64,000 bases of DNA, taken from NCBI GenBank assembly GCA_022702705.1, contig CM040422.1, positions 41,873,270 to 41,937,269 of the forward strand, given 5' to 3'. The stretch is from Papilionanthe hookeriana x Papilionanthe teres. Taxonomy: Eukaryota > Streptophyta > Magnoliopsida > Asparagales > Orchidaceae. Below the pieces are notes generated by a model. That model worked only from the letters and a program-made list of their open reading frames with translations, did not search any database and had not been told where the DNA came from. Made by a program: the position numbers and the translations under genes. Below, one piece after another: positions 21,453 through 32,899 of this stretch. Each line of letters begins with the position of its first letter. Within the stretch, counting starts at the first letter, position 1.

Positions 21453-23668
21453 CTAGCACGTTGTAGTCCACTTTATTTTCATGCGTCTCGGCTTCTTCTC
21501 GAATGGGTATTTCTTCCGCCGGGGTTGGTTCTTCTTGAACAACCACCGCTTTCCTTCGTCTTTCGGACCCATTCTTGGAGGTAGAACTCTTCCACTTCTT
21601 AAGTTGACTTCCGTAATTTCTTCCGAATCTAGTGTCGAGCTTGCCGGTGTCTCCTCCCGAATCGGAATGACAGTGCTCTTCCGGATCATCTTCGAATCCG
21701 AAGGCTCTAACTCTATCGCGACCGGAGCTCCTCGAAACTCGCGGATAGATCCGTTGCTCGTCGAACTCTCGTAGCCTCCTCGATGGATGTCTTCTTCGTT
21801 ATTTTGATCGTCGAGATCGTGTATGATTCGAGAATTGTCGTTGGTATCGAAATCGATGTCCGGATTGTCGTTAGTTACGTAATCGTTAGAAATAATCAAA
21901 ACGTAGCCAACGCCATCACCCTTATCATTATATGATCCCACCGAAGTGAGCGGATAATCATACAAAATCGGAGGTTCGAGGGATTTATCCCCCGAATCGA
22001 AACAACTATCCTAGGATAAGCAGCCTCTAGTCTAGCCTTAGGAGTCTCGGTCCTCTCTTCTTCGTCAATTTTCTTCTTCTCTTCAATCGTCTCCCGTTGA
22101 GGTGGTTCTTCTATCGCAAGTGATAAGTACTCGGCTTAACGTGTCTCGAACTCTGAATCGAAGCTCGCACCGAGGCGGTTCGGATGCTATCTAAAATCTT
22201 TTTTGAAGACCTTGTCCAGGCGGTGGTCCATCCATCGTCAGTTGCATAGGGATCTATCGGAATGACGGGATCAGTTGAGATAACATTGACGGAACCTCCT
22301 TTCTGGGGTTCCTTCATGTACTCTTTCGGGATCGTTATATTCCCTTTCCGAAGGTTGTCGTTGAGCCAACTTTTAAAGGTAATGCAATCTTCTATCTTAT
22401 GCCCAATCATCCGGTGGTAGGGGTAAAAGTTGGGATCACCTTTCTTGTTGACTTCCTCTGGTCTTTTAGGCTCGGGCAATCGGAAATCCGGAGTCTTCAT
22501 CGTACTATGGAACATTTTCGGCACCGCTTCATTTTTGAACGGATATTCCCTCGCTCGAAGCTCCCTCAATGTACGTTGCGGACGAGACGGTTGTTCATAC
22601 CGTGGAGATGACCGATAGCCGGGCCGGGTTGCCGGTAATCCGTTGTGGTTGCTGCGGCCGTTCTGGTGGTATTTGCATCGGTTGCTTGCCTTTGTCAACT
22701 CGCTGCAACGATCCCGGATTTCTTTTCGAAGGTCTTTACCGGCTTCTCGCTTGTCCGTCTTGTCGGCGAAACTTAATTGCTTCGCCTCTTCTTGCAAGCT
22801 TCCGGCCTTGCTTAACAACTTCTCGAAAGTCTTAATAGTGAATCCTTTCGAGGAGAAGTGCTATCGGGCCGTGAATGCTTTTAAGTAAGATGTCGACCGC
22901 ATGTTGTTCTCGTAGTTGTGGTTCACACTTCATGCTTAAGTTCCTCCATCGAAGTATGTAATCCACCAAAGTTTCGTTCGGCCATTGTTTCTCTTCCACC
23001 AAATCACCTATAGTGATGTGGTGCCGAGCTCCGGCGAATCGCTCGATGAAGAGGTTCTCTAGTTCCGAGAACGTCTTCACCGAACCATTTGCGTACTCGC
23101 ATACCCGCCGAAGGCGATTCTCGACGGACCGCCGACGAACCGTCGAAGAGTAATGCATCGCTCCCGCCGCATTACAACAACCGGCACGAAAGTGTGCAAC
23201 ATGCCGTCGGGGTTCCCGTTTCCGTCGAAGGTCTTGAACAGAGGTGGTACGAAGCCTTTCGGGTATTGGACGACGTCGAATTCTTCCGGGTAAGGTCTAC
23301 CCGTCCGAATGGATGTCCCGCTCTTCGATTGTGCTAAGGCTTCTCGCACTTCGCTCGTTCCACCAAGTTCTTGATATCCTTTTCGTGGATCATACTTTGT
23401 GTTGTATCCTTTTCGCTCGATCATCCCCATTGACGGATGTAATCTCCTTTCCTCCGTCTACAATGTGAATGACCTCTCGGGGGTGTCTCTCTTGTGGTTG
23501 TACTTGACTCCGGAGAGTGGCCGCAGCTACGGCCATCTCTTCCATCCTTTTCGCCATTCGAGCGATCGTGTCGTCTTTTTCCCGAAGTCGCCTTCTCATC
23601 GCCTCGGCTCCTCTCTTCGCGGCCGCAGGAGCACCTCGCGAAGCCGATGAAGCTCGTGTCTCAACCAT
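21453..23668 (-). pseudogene. gag: gag, Tat/Ogre type (copy R)
   Basis: Counterpart of 1239-3454. The start is the ATG at 23668 (MVETRASSASRG). The coiled-coil-like part is at 23650-23500. The N-terminal gag motif (FVPPLFKTFDGNGNPDG) is near 23290-23210, the gag domain at 23158-22832, and the knuckle region in 22818-22111. The first Cys of the knuckle is Tyr here (YPYHRMIGHKIEDC), so metal binding would be impaired. An acidic tail follows at 21965-21453. There are multiple frameshifts. Confidence 0.8.
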
Positions 23669-23679
23669 GTTGATTTCTC

Positions 23680-25028
23680 GCATATTCGTCGTCCATGAAT
23701 TCCGATGAATCAATCTCATCTCCGAACTTTTCTTCTCTTTCTTTTGCCAACCGTCGGATATCGGTTCTCAACTTTTCCATGGCATCTTCTAGCGGGGCTT
23801 TCGTGTGTCATTGCGGTTGTCGTGCGATACTGTCGGGTCCCCTTTTCATGAGTCCCCTTTATCGCAAGAGCACTTTCTTCGCATTCCAGCCTCCCGGCGA
23901 GACTTTATTTCTCGGCCGCTCGTTTCAATCTCAATCGCCCGGAGTGGGACGCCATACCATCCTTCTAGCAGCGAGAAGGTCTAGGACCGTATGGTCCGTC
24001 GGCCAAATGCTCGGAAGGTGGTATCCTCCCTAATCCGTAATCCCGAGACTACGACAAAGCGGACTAGCCTTCATTCTTTTACTCGCTTTTCCGTCATGAC
24101 GGCGGGTTCTACTCGGAGCCCAAGACGGGATTTGATCGGCACCCGCCCTATCCTTCGTAGAATCTCCGATACTGGCGGTTTTCCTTCTTTGCTAATTTTT
24201 CTACCAAAGTTTGCAGTCGAGCAAACGGCGTAGTTCTAGTCCTTTTCTTGCGGCTATTGTTGTAGTATGCGGGCTGAGGTAATGCGGAAGCAATCTTGCG
24301 AACATTCTCCTCATCCTCTGCGGCGGAGAGGGGATGGAACCTGCTTCCTCCCAAGAGTGGTATGTAGTCGGCAGATGGTGTATATTCCGGCAACGTGTAT
24401 ATTCGCGCGGCTTCCGGAATTTCCTCTAGGAAAGCAATTTCAGCTGCTCCGCTTCTCTAGCGATCCTTCTACTTCGTTTCTTCTTCGGGTCCTTGTCGCT
24501 GACGGAATCTTTGAACCGGATCCGATTTCGAAAACGAAGGTCTTACGAGAAGATCCGTACCCTCCACGGTAACGTGTTTACCATAGTTCCGGATTTCTTT
24601 CCCTTTCGATTTGGCAGAAGTCGGGGTAGGTGCAGAAACAACTGGACCAGGTGGGGGTAGTAAGAACAGCTCCTCCTGCGGACGGCAAGTACTTCTCCTA
24701 GTCGGGATCCTTTGCAGGGAGGAAACTCTTGGGTCGACCTAAGGTCGAACTCGCGCAGCGGCTCCTCGCCTTCGGATACCTTGTTCGTCGACTGCAAAGA
24801 GGGAGACGTCGGTGACCTCGACATTCGTGTTTTCAAATCCTTGTCCGAATCGGATGATCCCATTGTCGGGCAAGCTCATCCTTATGGACGCCGAAGTCCA
24901 ATCCATCGGTGAAGGAGAAAATCGGCTTCGGGGCTTCCATTTCGCAGGTAGATTCCGGTTGTCGATCCCAAGTTATGCTTCTTTTCTTTAGGACGAAAAG
25001 AAAGGAATTGAAAAGAGTCCGAACACAT
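23680..25028 (-). pseudogene. ORF1 upstream of gag (copy R)
   Basis: Counterpart of 3460-4834, with the same start context (ATG at 25028, MCSDSFQF). It is more fragmented: only short open pieces such as 24863-24543 and 24393-24148 remain. The LPEYTP-type repeat seen in L is reduced to about one or two degenerate units near 24365-24410. Function is unknown; the call rests on position and similarity to L. Confidence 0.55.
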
Positions 25029-25445
25029 TCTTGTTCATGTATTTATAAGAAGGAATTATTTTGTTAAAAGAATCACTTATTAGAGGGTTTGTTTATTTAG
25101 AACGGAATGTTCAAAGGTGTAGAGAAGGTAAGGAATCCGATTCAGAGTTGGAAAGGAAAAGAGAGTCTTAAGCAAGACTTCTCGACTCGAAGGATCATTC
25201 CTAAACTAACACCTATTCGGGGTCCACCCCACCTCAAAAATGAGGTAAAGGATCTCGGAACCTCTCCGTTTAGGGGTGTCTAAACAGTGGCTCCTAAATC
25301 CGAGAGAATGTTGGCTATACTTGTCCAAGGTAGAAATGAACATAGTATTCCAACGGAAAGAAGGGTAGTTTGATCCACTAAGGACATGGATGCACTACCG
25401 ATTTTTGAAAACAGAATTATCTGATTATAATGGAGAGAGGAATTT
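25029..25445 (-). other. Leader between PBS and ORF1 (copy R)
   Basis: Counterpart of 4835-5250. The PPT-complementary 18-mer is at 25209-25226 with one mismatch (25218). No ORF is recognised. Confidence 0.6.
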
Positions 25446-25463
25446 TCCCCAGCGGAGTCGCCA
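25446..25463 (-). other. Primer binding site, tRNA-Arg type (copy R)
   Basis: The minus strand reads TGGCGACTCCGCTGGGGA, a full match to the expected complement of the tRNA-Arg(ACG) 3' end including CCA. It lies six bases from the LTR end at 25470 and fixes the orientation and the 5' end of the element. Confidence 0.9.
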
Positions 25464-25678
25464 GAAGTATGTCGACATATTTTTAGGTTGTGTGTTTTGA
25501 AAAAGGGGGTCGCCTAACAGAAATTGTGCGGCGAATTTTTAATTTAATTTAAATAAATAATTTGAAAAGTAGTATTTGATTTTAAAAATAATTTGAAGAT
25601 TTGAAGATTTTAAGATATGAAATCAAACCGATCTCACATCCCAAATAGTTTATATAAACGAGCACCGCACCACAAACC

Positions 25679-25706
25679 GTGTATCTATCCCTAAGGATAG
25701 ACACAA
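25679..25706 (-). promoter_or_regulatory. LTR hairpin, copy R
   Basis: Same hairpin as 5485-5512. The outermost pair is lost (plus-strand A at 25706); the inner 11 pairs are intact. Confidence 0.5.
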
Positions 25707-27570
25707 TCGCTCGACGGTGGGGCTCGATTAAATAAACTAGAAGATTTGTGACATCCGTTTGGTCTACGAACCAATTTTATAAGCCGACAAATTCCCCGCT
25801 TAATATGAAAGCATTAAACAGTGGTTTATATTACCTGGGTTCTTTAAAATTCCCTATAAGGGCAAGCCCCTATAGTTAATTACATCTTAAGTGACGGGAA
25901 TCACCTAAGAAAACTCTCGATAATAATCAATAATTCTGCTCTCAAGAATTTCAAAGTTTGAGTTCTCAAAGGATTGAAGTTTGGAATTTCAATAGGGAAT
26001 GGATCAAATTTGGAACATTTTGTTTTGAGAATCCAAAGGAAGAAAAGTAGGAGAAATCACAGATTCGAAGTGAACTTCGGTAATCTCCCGACTATCCTAT
26101 TGTTTCGCTTCGGATTTAGGAAAGTCCTAATATTTATTTAAATGTTTTGATCTCGCCAATTTTAATTAATTAGGACTTATATTTATATGATAGAATCATA
26201 CAAATAGCCTCGAAGATGTGAGGGTTTATGTCGTATCGACGACTACCTTGGAATCCTAAGACCGGTTAGGGCTTAATTTGCAATGCAAATGCCTAACGAA
26301 GAGTCGAGGGTTTATGTCGCACTAGGCAAACTACCTCGAAGTCCTATGGGTTCGTTATTTAATTCTAGGAAAGTCTTGCCGAGGTAGACTCAGGTTTTGC
26401 CGATGACGATGGTCGTGCCGCCCACCATGCTCCGAGCTCCTTGTTGTCGTGCAGAGGTTTAGTTTTAGAAATCATAAATCGTGGATGAGAAAAGTGTTTT
26501 GGTTTAGAGAAAATCTTAATTTCCAAGTGTTTTTTGTGTTTTAATTAAAACAAATCTTAAAGTTCGATTATAACGACACCGGTTAAGATCCCACATTTCC
26601 ATCCTTCCGGCATCATTATTTTTATCGGATTCACTTAGTCCGTATGAATTTGCTAAACTCAACCGAATGAGTTCCACACTTTCATTTAGACCGTGGAAAT
26701 CCCGTTAGTAACACGTAGGTTACATCATCCGAGGTATTCCCGATCATCCAACAAGACGTTTTAATTTAGTTGTAATTGTAGTTTTGTGTTCCGTTTGTGA
26801 TTAAATTTTGAGTTGTTTTATATTTTGAAATGTCGTGGCGGTGAATTTTATCTTGCAATGACTTTTAACTTAGTTTTGGTTTCAGCTTTTAGGGACTATC
26901 CTAAAGGTGTGGGTTTTCATGCAACAGCTTGTTTATCATGCAAGAAAAGTAAGTGCAATGCGAGTTAAGTAAATTGCAATAATGTAAATTGCAAGAAAGT
27001 AGATTGCAATAAAATAAAAGCGTACCTGGAGGGTCTTCCCGTCATCCCAAGCTGCACTTAAAACACAATTAGAATATTTAAGCAAGTTCCTAGGTAAAGC
27101 TAAGGGAAGGGTTATGGTTTTCTACCAAATTCCTAATCCTATAGCTAGTCATCTCCTATGACGTCTAGGTTCTTTGTGTTTTAGTTTAAGGACGATTTTC
27201 TTCATCAAAGAACAATTAAGTCCAATTGTTCTTATAAATGTCCTATCATATTGAGGAAGTGCTTAAGAATAATCTTAAACATCTTTTCAATATTTCTAGG
27301 ATTGTTCTGAGTCCAAATGGGTTTAATTATACAAATGAATTAATCGTCCGAGAATTCAAGTTTTGTTGTTATCTTACTCAGCTGAACTAGGACATTCGAA
27401 TATCCTATAAGTGAAGTAACATTTCATTTAATGTTCCGTTTAGGAGTTATAATAACCAAAGCTTTCGAGGGTAAATTGGTATTCAAATGGTTTCGTAATT
27501 TAGTTAATGGGTTTAAATTTGGAATAGTGTTCAAGTTGCTTTATATTAAATTTCTTTTCGTTTTTAAGTG

Positions 27571-27920
27571 ATGTTATTTAATTTAATTTAATTTAATTTA
27601 ATTTAATTTAATTGAGTTTTAATTTTTAATTTAATTTAATTTAATTCAATTTAGTTTGATTTGATGTTACATTAAATTAATTTGATTTGATTTAATTTTA
27701 ATTTAATTTGATTTAATTTAATTTAATTTAATTTAATTTAATTTAATTTAATTTAATTTGTTTATTTAATTTAATTTAATTTAATTTAATCTTTAATTTA
27801 ATTTTTAATTTAATTTAACTTTTAATTTCAATTTAATTTAATTTAATTTAATTTAATTTAATTTAATTTACTTAATTTAATTTAATTTTTAATTTAATTT
27901 TATCTTTAATTTAATTGAAA
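27571..27920. repeat. (TTTAA)n low-complexity tract, 5' LTR of R
   Basis: Counterpart of 7371-7690. It differs in unit number (a longer run near 27715-27765), as expected for a slippage-prone tract. Confidence 0.9.
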
Positions 27921-29719
27921 TTTTTTAAAAGAGTTTAATAATTTAATTTTAGTTTAATGATTAAGTCGTTTAATATTTTGAATTTGAGTTATCATTTTAA
28001 TTAAGAATTGAATATTAATGAGATAATTAATTTAGGGATTTTTAAATTAAAGAATAAATCTCTTCCTAATAATATCCCTATTTTAATAATTCCAATTTTA
28101 TTATTCTTCCAAATTTAATCAATTATTTAATTAAAGTTTAATCATTTTAAATTGCTTAATGGGTTTCTACCCTTTAATTATTTAAATTTCAATCATCCAA
28201 ATCAGATTAGGATCAAAGATTGTACTTGCTAATTTTTTATTAAACCTAAAGTTTTAATTAAGGATTAAGATTTTTTAATTACCACTTTACCCTTTAAGCT
28301 TAATAATTTCATAACTCACTAAATTGAACTCAAATGAACTTGAAATTTTTATGTGACTTCACTCATATGTCAATAAAGACATGAGAGGAGAAAATGTGAT
28401 TTTTCTGTATTTAATTTATTTATATAATTATTTTTGGTAGAAAATAGAGATTTTCAAGGAAAATTTAATAACATGACCAAGAGAAAGTTTCTGTCCTTAA
28501 GAAAATTAGGGGACATTCCTAATGACCAGAGAACCACTTGGACCAATTTTGGTGATTTTTTGAATTATATTATTTTTATTATAATTATTTTAAGTTTTGG
28601 AGTGTTAATTAATTTAAAAATAAAATAAATGTTGAAAAAATGAATTTTATATTTTTCAAAATTCTCCCTGATATTAAGGAAATCAGAGAAGCAAATTTTG
28701 CAATTTTCTGATTTTTCTATGATTTATTATAATTATTTTAGTGAAAATGCTAGAAAATACATTTTTTTTTATTTTAAAATTACCCTAGAGCTTTAAAATT
28801 CAATATCTCACTAAAATATACCTAAGAAAAATATGGGGTTTGTTCCTAAGTGTTTAAAATTTAAAATGTGACATTTTGGTGAATTTTATTATTTTTGTGA
28901 TTTTTATTATTTTTTAATTATTAAAAATATTAAAATAATATTAAAAATCAACTTTTTTAGAAAATTGAAATTTTAATTTTCTTAGATTTCCCTAATATCA
29001 GAGAGGCTCCAAAACAAATTTGGTAAATTTTTAAAAAGTATTTTAAAAGTTATGAATTTTTAAAGTTTAAAATGACTAAATGGCTTAATCAACCCAATTA
29101 GTAGGGCTAACCAAGTCCAATTGACCTCAAATTTTTATGGTAGGTTCCTCTGATCCTAAAGGTCAGTGGAGAATTGATTTCCAATCAATTTGATGTATGG
29201 TTAGCTCTAATTAATTAGAGACCTATTTTGAGTGTTTAAGCCAATTAGGGCTATTTTAAATGAACTAACTCAAAACCTATTTTTCCTAGGGTCCTCTGGT
29301 CATAAGGAACATCACCAAATTTTCCTAGAATTTATTTCACAACATGCTATTTATTGGAATTAAAATACTCAAAACAAGTAACATGAATTTGAAAAATCAA
29401 TAACTTTTTATAGGATGGCCTCTCGACTTTGGAAAATTCAGGGAATGTTCCCAAATTCGGAGGCTTCAAAAGCCCTATGGTCTCATGTCATGGTGAATTG
29501 TATACATGCATGGAGAATTAAAAATATGCAGAGAGTAAATAAATCATAAAAAATAAATTACTTGATGAAATTAAATGATTTCTTTTCCACATTATTCTCC
29601 TCTGTTCACTGAGCAAGAGGGTATTTTTATTTTATTTTTCTGATTTTTCTACACAAAGTTATGAATTTTTGAAGTTTAGGGAATTAAATAAATCAAAAAA
29701 TACCCTAATTTTCTATTTA

Positions 29720-30975
29720 TCCACGCGGCGCCGCGTCAACCTCGGCAGCTCCGAAACGCCGTGCGGCGCGCTCCCATTCGACGCCGCCATCCGACTCGCC
29801 GCTCCCGGGCCCGCCGTATCGTTCCGTCTTCCGATCCGACCGCGATCCTAGCCGTCCGTCCGCGCGTGTATTAAATGAACGACATCCGTTCATCGTCCCC
29901 AAGTGTCCTCACCCGAGAGCCGTCCACACTAAATCCTGAATATCTCACTCGATACTCAATGGATTTTCATGTTCTTATGCTCTATGGATTCGTCTTGAAG
30001 GGACGAACACATCTATACGGCTATCATGCATTGAAATTAAAGCATTTGAAATGGAGAATCTCCGAAGCTCGGGATGAAGAATTAGCTCATAACTTTGCTC
30101 GGAGAAGTGTGGCTTCGATCCGAGAGTTGGTGCACCTTCGATTGGATCCCGACGAAGCTCCGCATGAAGTCTCCCGGTCCAGTGAATTGTCTAGGTGTGA
30201 TTTCGACCAAGCCCGATCACAAAGCTTGGAGGCCGGAGCAATCGGGTAGCATGGAGATGGGGCTTTTGCTCGGTGGACACCTTCCCTCGGTCCGGTGAAG
30301 GTGTAGAACCAATCAATTTGGGGATCGGCTCACCGTGGAGAAGTGTCCTGGTTTTGGGTGGAATTTCGGTCGAGAAATCGGATTTTATCGACTGGGGATT
30401 AGGGCAAATCGACACCTGGGATCAACTCGCTCCGAGGGTGGAGAAGGGTATGGAACAATTTTGGCGCAGTTTTAGCAAGGTTTGTGCAACTCTCTTCTCT
30501 TGGCCGTGAGGGGTGGAGTTTAAATCAGAGAGGGTGGAGGGCCTCCCGAGAGAGTTGGGGCTTGGGATCGCCTGCTTCGGCAAGAGAAGAATGACTCCAA
30601 TGGCCACTGGGGATGGGGCAGCTCAGCAGGTGAGAATTCCAAGTCGGGCTCACATGCGAGCTCTCGGCCATGGTGTTTTCCGGCGGCTCGGTGGCTGGCC
30701 GGCTGAGCATTGGTCACCATCTTGTTCGAGTGGGTCGGTGGTCGGGGTTTGGTGCATTCAATCGAGGTTTGACATGTGTAAAGGGTTTGATTTAGATGGA
30801 ATGGGGGAGGAGCTAATTTTGAGTCTAAATGGGTCAACCCACCCATTTGGGCTTGGTGCACCCCTCAAGGTGGCTTTGGATGCCGTGGGGGATCAAAGGA
30901 TCAGCTGGTTTGGCATGGAGAAGTCTCCATCCAAATATATTCGGATTAAATTTAAGTTTAGTGTGAAACATGATT
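29720..30975. other. GC-rich block inside the 5' LTR of R
   Basis: Counterpart of 9484-10740 with the same edges and many small differences, so it is a stable part of the family LTR. No gene recognised. Confidence 0.4.
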
Positions 30976-32330
30976 AAGGCTAATGAGCTTTAGGGATTAA
31001 GGAAAGCCCTCCCTCTTCTTACCTAATATGGCATGGTGGAGTGTCCAAAGCTCTCATGGCTCACATGTGGCTCATGCATGGCTTCATGGCTCACCTCGCT
31101 CGGCAAAAAGTTCGGTCAATTTCATGAAAATGGATTTTAGGAATTTTTGGTAATTTGATGGAAATTTGTATGAAACTTGATTTGGAATTATTTGATGATG
31201 AACTTAGGACTTAGGTAATGGCTTTAATTAAGTGGATGGCAAATGGAGATGTCATGTGGGCTTTAGGGTAGATTTTGGGCCTTTTGAAATGGTTTTAGAT
31301 GGGCTTTTAAGATGGCTTAGGAAAGTGGGCTTTTGGATTTTCAAATGGATTTTGGGATGAAATTTTGTAAAGAGTTTGGGCTAAATAATTGTTGGGTTTA
31401 GCTCATGGATGTATCATGAGTGACTTGAAGCAAATTGGGAGTGATTTGGGTTTGAATTGGGTTGAATTTGGTGAATGGGCCAATATAGGTCCAAGTGGGC
31501 CAAGTTGGGCCAATGTTGGGCTAGGGTTGAAATTGATGTAAAATCAATGTTGAGAAATGTTTATGGGAGTGTTTCAAAGAGGTTTTACCTTTGTTTGGGC
31601 TTTGATTTTGGGGTTTGGGCCCATTTCGGGTTAGGTTTGAGTTTAGGTCAAAATTGGGCCTTTTAGCTTTGGGTTGAATTTGAGTGGGGTTTGGGTCTAA
31701 ATGTTGGGCAAATCATGTTAGTGTTTTGTTTGTGGGAATGTTAAGGAAGATTTAGAAAAGGTTTGGGGTTAATTGGAGTTGAATTGGGTGAGTTTGTGTT
31801 AGGTTTGGGTCATGGGTCCAAATCGGGCTTTAAGGCCAAAAGTGAAATCGATCCAAATGTCAATCAAATTGGACTTGGATTTGGTCTAGATTGGTGTTGG
31901 GAATGTTGAATCGAAGTTTAGAACTGAATTGGACCAGAATTTGGGTCAATTGGGTAGGTTTGGTTTGACATTGGGTTCACTCTGGTTAAAATGGGTCAAA
32001 TTGGGGGTTTTGACAAAAGTAGGGTAAATTGACAAAATTGGCCTATGGTGTAGTTGGACAAAATGAAATTGGGAATATTTGGGATTTTCTGGAATTTTCT
32101 GGGAATTTTTGGATTTTTGGCCAAGAGGGGTATTTTGGGTATTTGGAGGGTATTGGGAGGTTTTCTTGGAATTTTTGGTATTTTTGGGTATGGATGATCA
32201 ATTTGAGTAATGTGGAAATGTTTAAGATCAATTTTGAGGAATTTTGGGTGATTTAGGAAATTTTGAAAAATTCGGGTAATTTCGAGCGTTTTGGGTAAAG
32301 GCAGTGTAGGGTCCCTGGGGTCAAAAATCG
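30976..32330. other. GGG-rich zone of the 5' LTR of R
   Basis: Counterpart of 10741-12130, with the same spaced GGG runs on the plus strand. Confidence 0.5.
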
Positions 32331-32859
32331 AAAATTTGGGAAATTGAAGATTGGGTGGATGTAAGTGGAGTGAAATCATTTTGGTTGAGCCATGAAGCCA
32401 TATAAAGCCCACATGAGCCATGAAGGGACCCATTTGAGGCATTCACTATGCTGTTCCTAACCCTCTTAGCCAAGGGCTTAGGGGTTAAGGACCATCCATG
32501 TGAATCACCTACATGAGTCAGGAGGTCAAGTTAGGTATGGGTGTGTGAAAGTGTAGTGTATAGGTGTAGTGTGTGTGTAAGTCAGCCCCTTCACTGCACT
32601 GAGCCACCCAGTGCAGGCCTTAAGGCCAAAGAGTCCTATAGGAACTCATCCTTAAACTTCCACATTTGATTTCAACCCTCTAGGTGATTAGGGGCCTATA
32701 GTCAAGTTTGTGGAGTTTGAAGGGAGTTAAGAAGTGGTTTGAATTTCTAAAAGGTGGGTCCCAATTCTAGTCCTCTAAGATAGTCAAAGGAAAAGCCTAA
32801 GGCTAGATCCTAAGTACTAAAGAGAAGAAGAGAAGACCTCATCAAAAATGAGGTCAACA

Positions 32860-32899
32860 ACTGGAATGGAGATGATGATTATGAGGATGATGATTAGGA
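32860..32899 (+). pseudogene. C-terminal end of env-like ORF of element B
   Basis: Frame reads WNGDDDYEDDD and a TAG stop (32895-32897). The same acidic end (DDDDEDDD, stop) closes the env-like ORF of element E at 57718. The Tat LTR replaces everything upstream. Confidence 0.65.

Larger units (their letters stand above)
5275..32859 (-). mobile_element. Giant Tat/Ogre-like LTR retrotransposon (right-hand copy, R)
   Basis: Complete Ty3/gypsy element read on the minus strand. The 5' LTR is 25470-32859, the internal region 12655-25469, and the 3' LTR 5275-12654. Both LTRs start TGTTGAC and end GTCGACA in element orientation. The tRNA-Arg type PBS, the ORF1 before gag, the extra archaeal-type RNase H, the tandem repeats in the 3' UTR and the size (27.6 kb) all point to the Tat clade, nearest to Ogre. 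Gene order is ORF1, gag, protease, RT, RNase H, aRNH, integrase, an ALKBH-like ORF, repeats. It sits in the env-like ORF of element B (right flank from 32860). The left side of its 3' LTR joins another internal region rather than host DNA, so no target duplication can be checked inside the window. All frames are broken. Confidence 0.9.
25470..32859 (-). repeat. Tat 5' LTR of copy R
   Basis: 7.4-kb LTR homologous to 5275-12654, with the same ends. The homology stops sharply at 32859. From 32860 the sequence is the C-terminal end of the env-like ORF of element B. The first bases outside (ACTGG, 32860-32864) are the candidate target duplication; its partner would lie left of the window. Confidence 0.92.
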
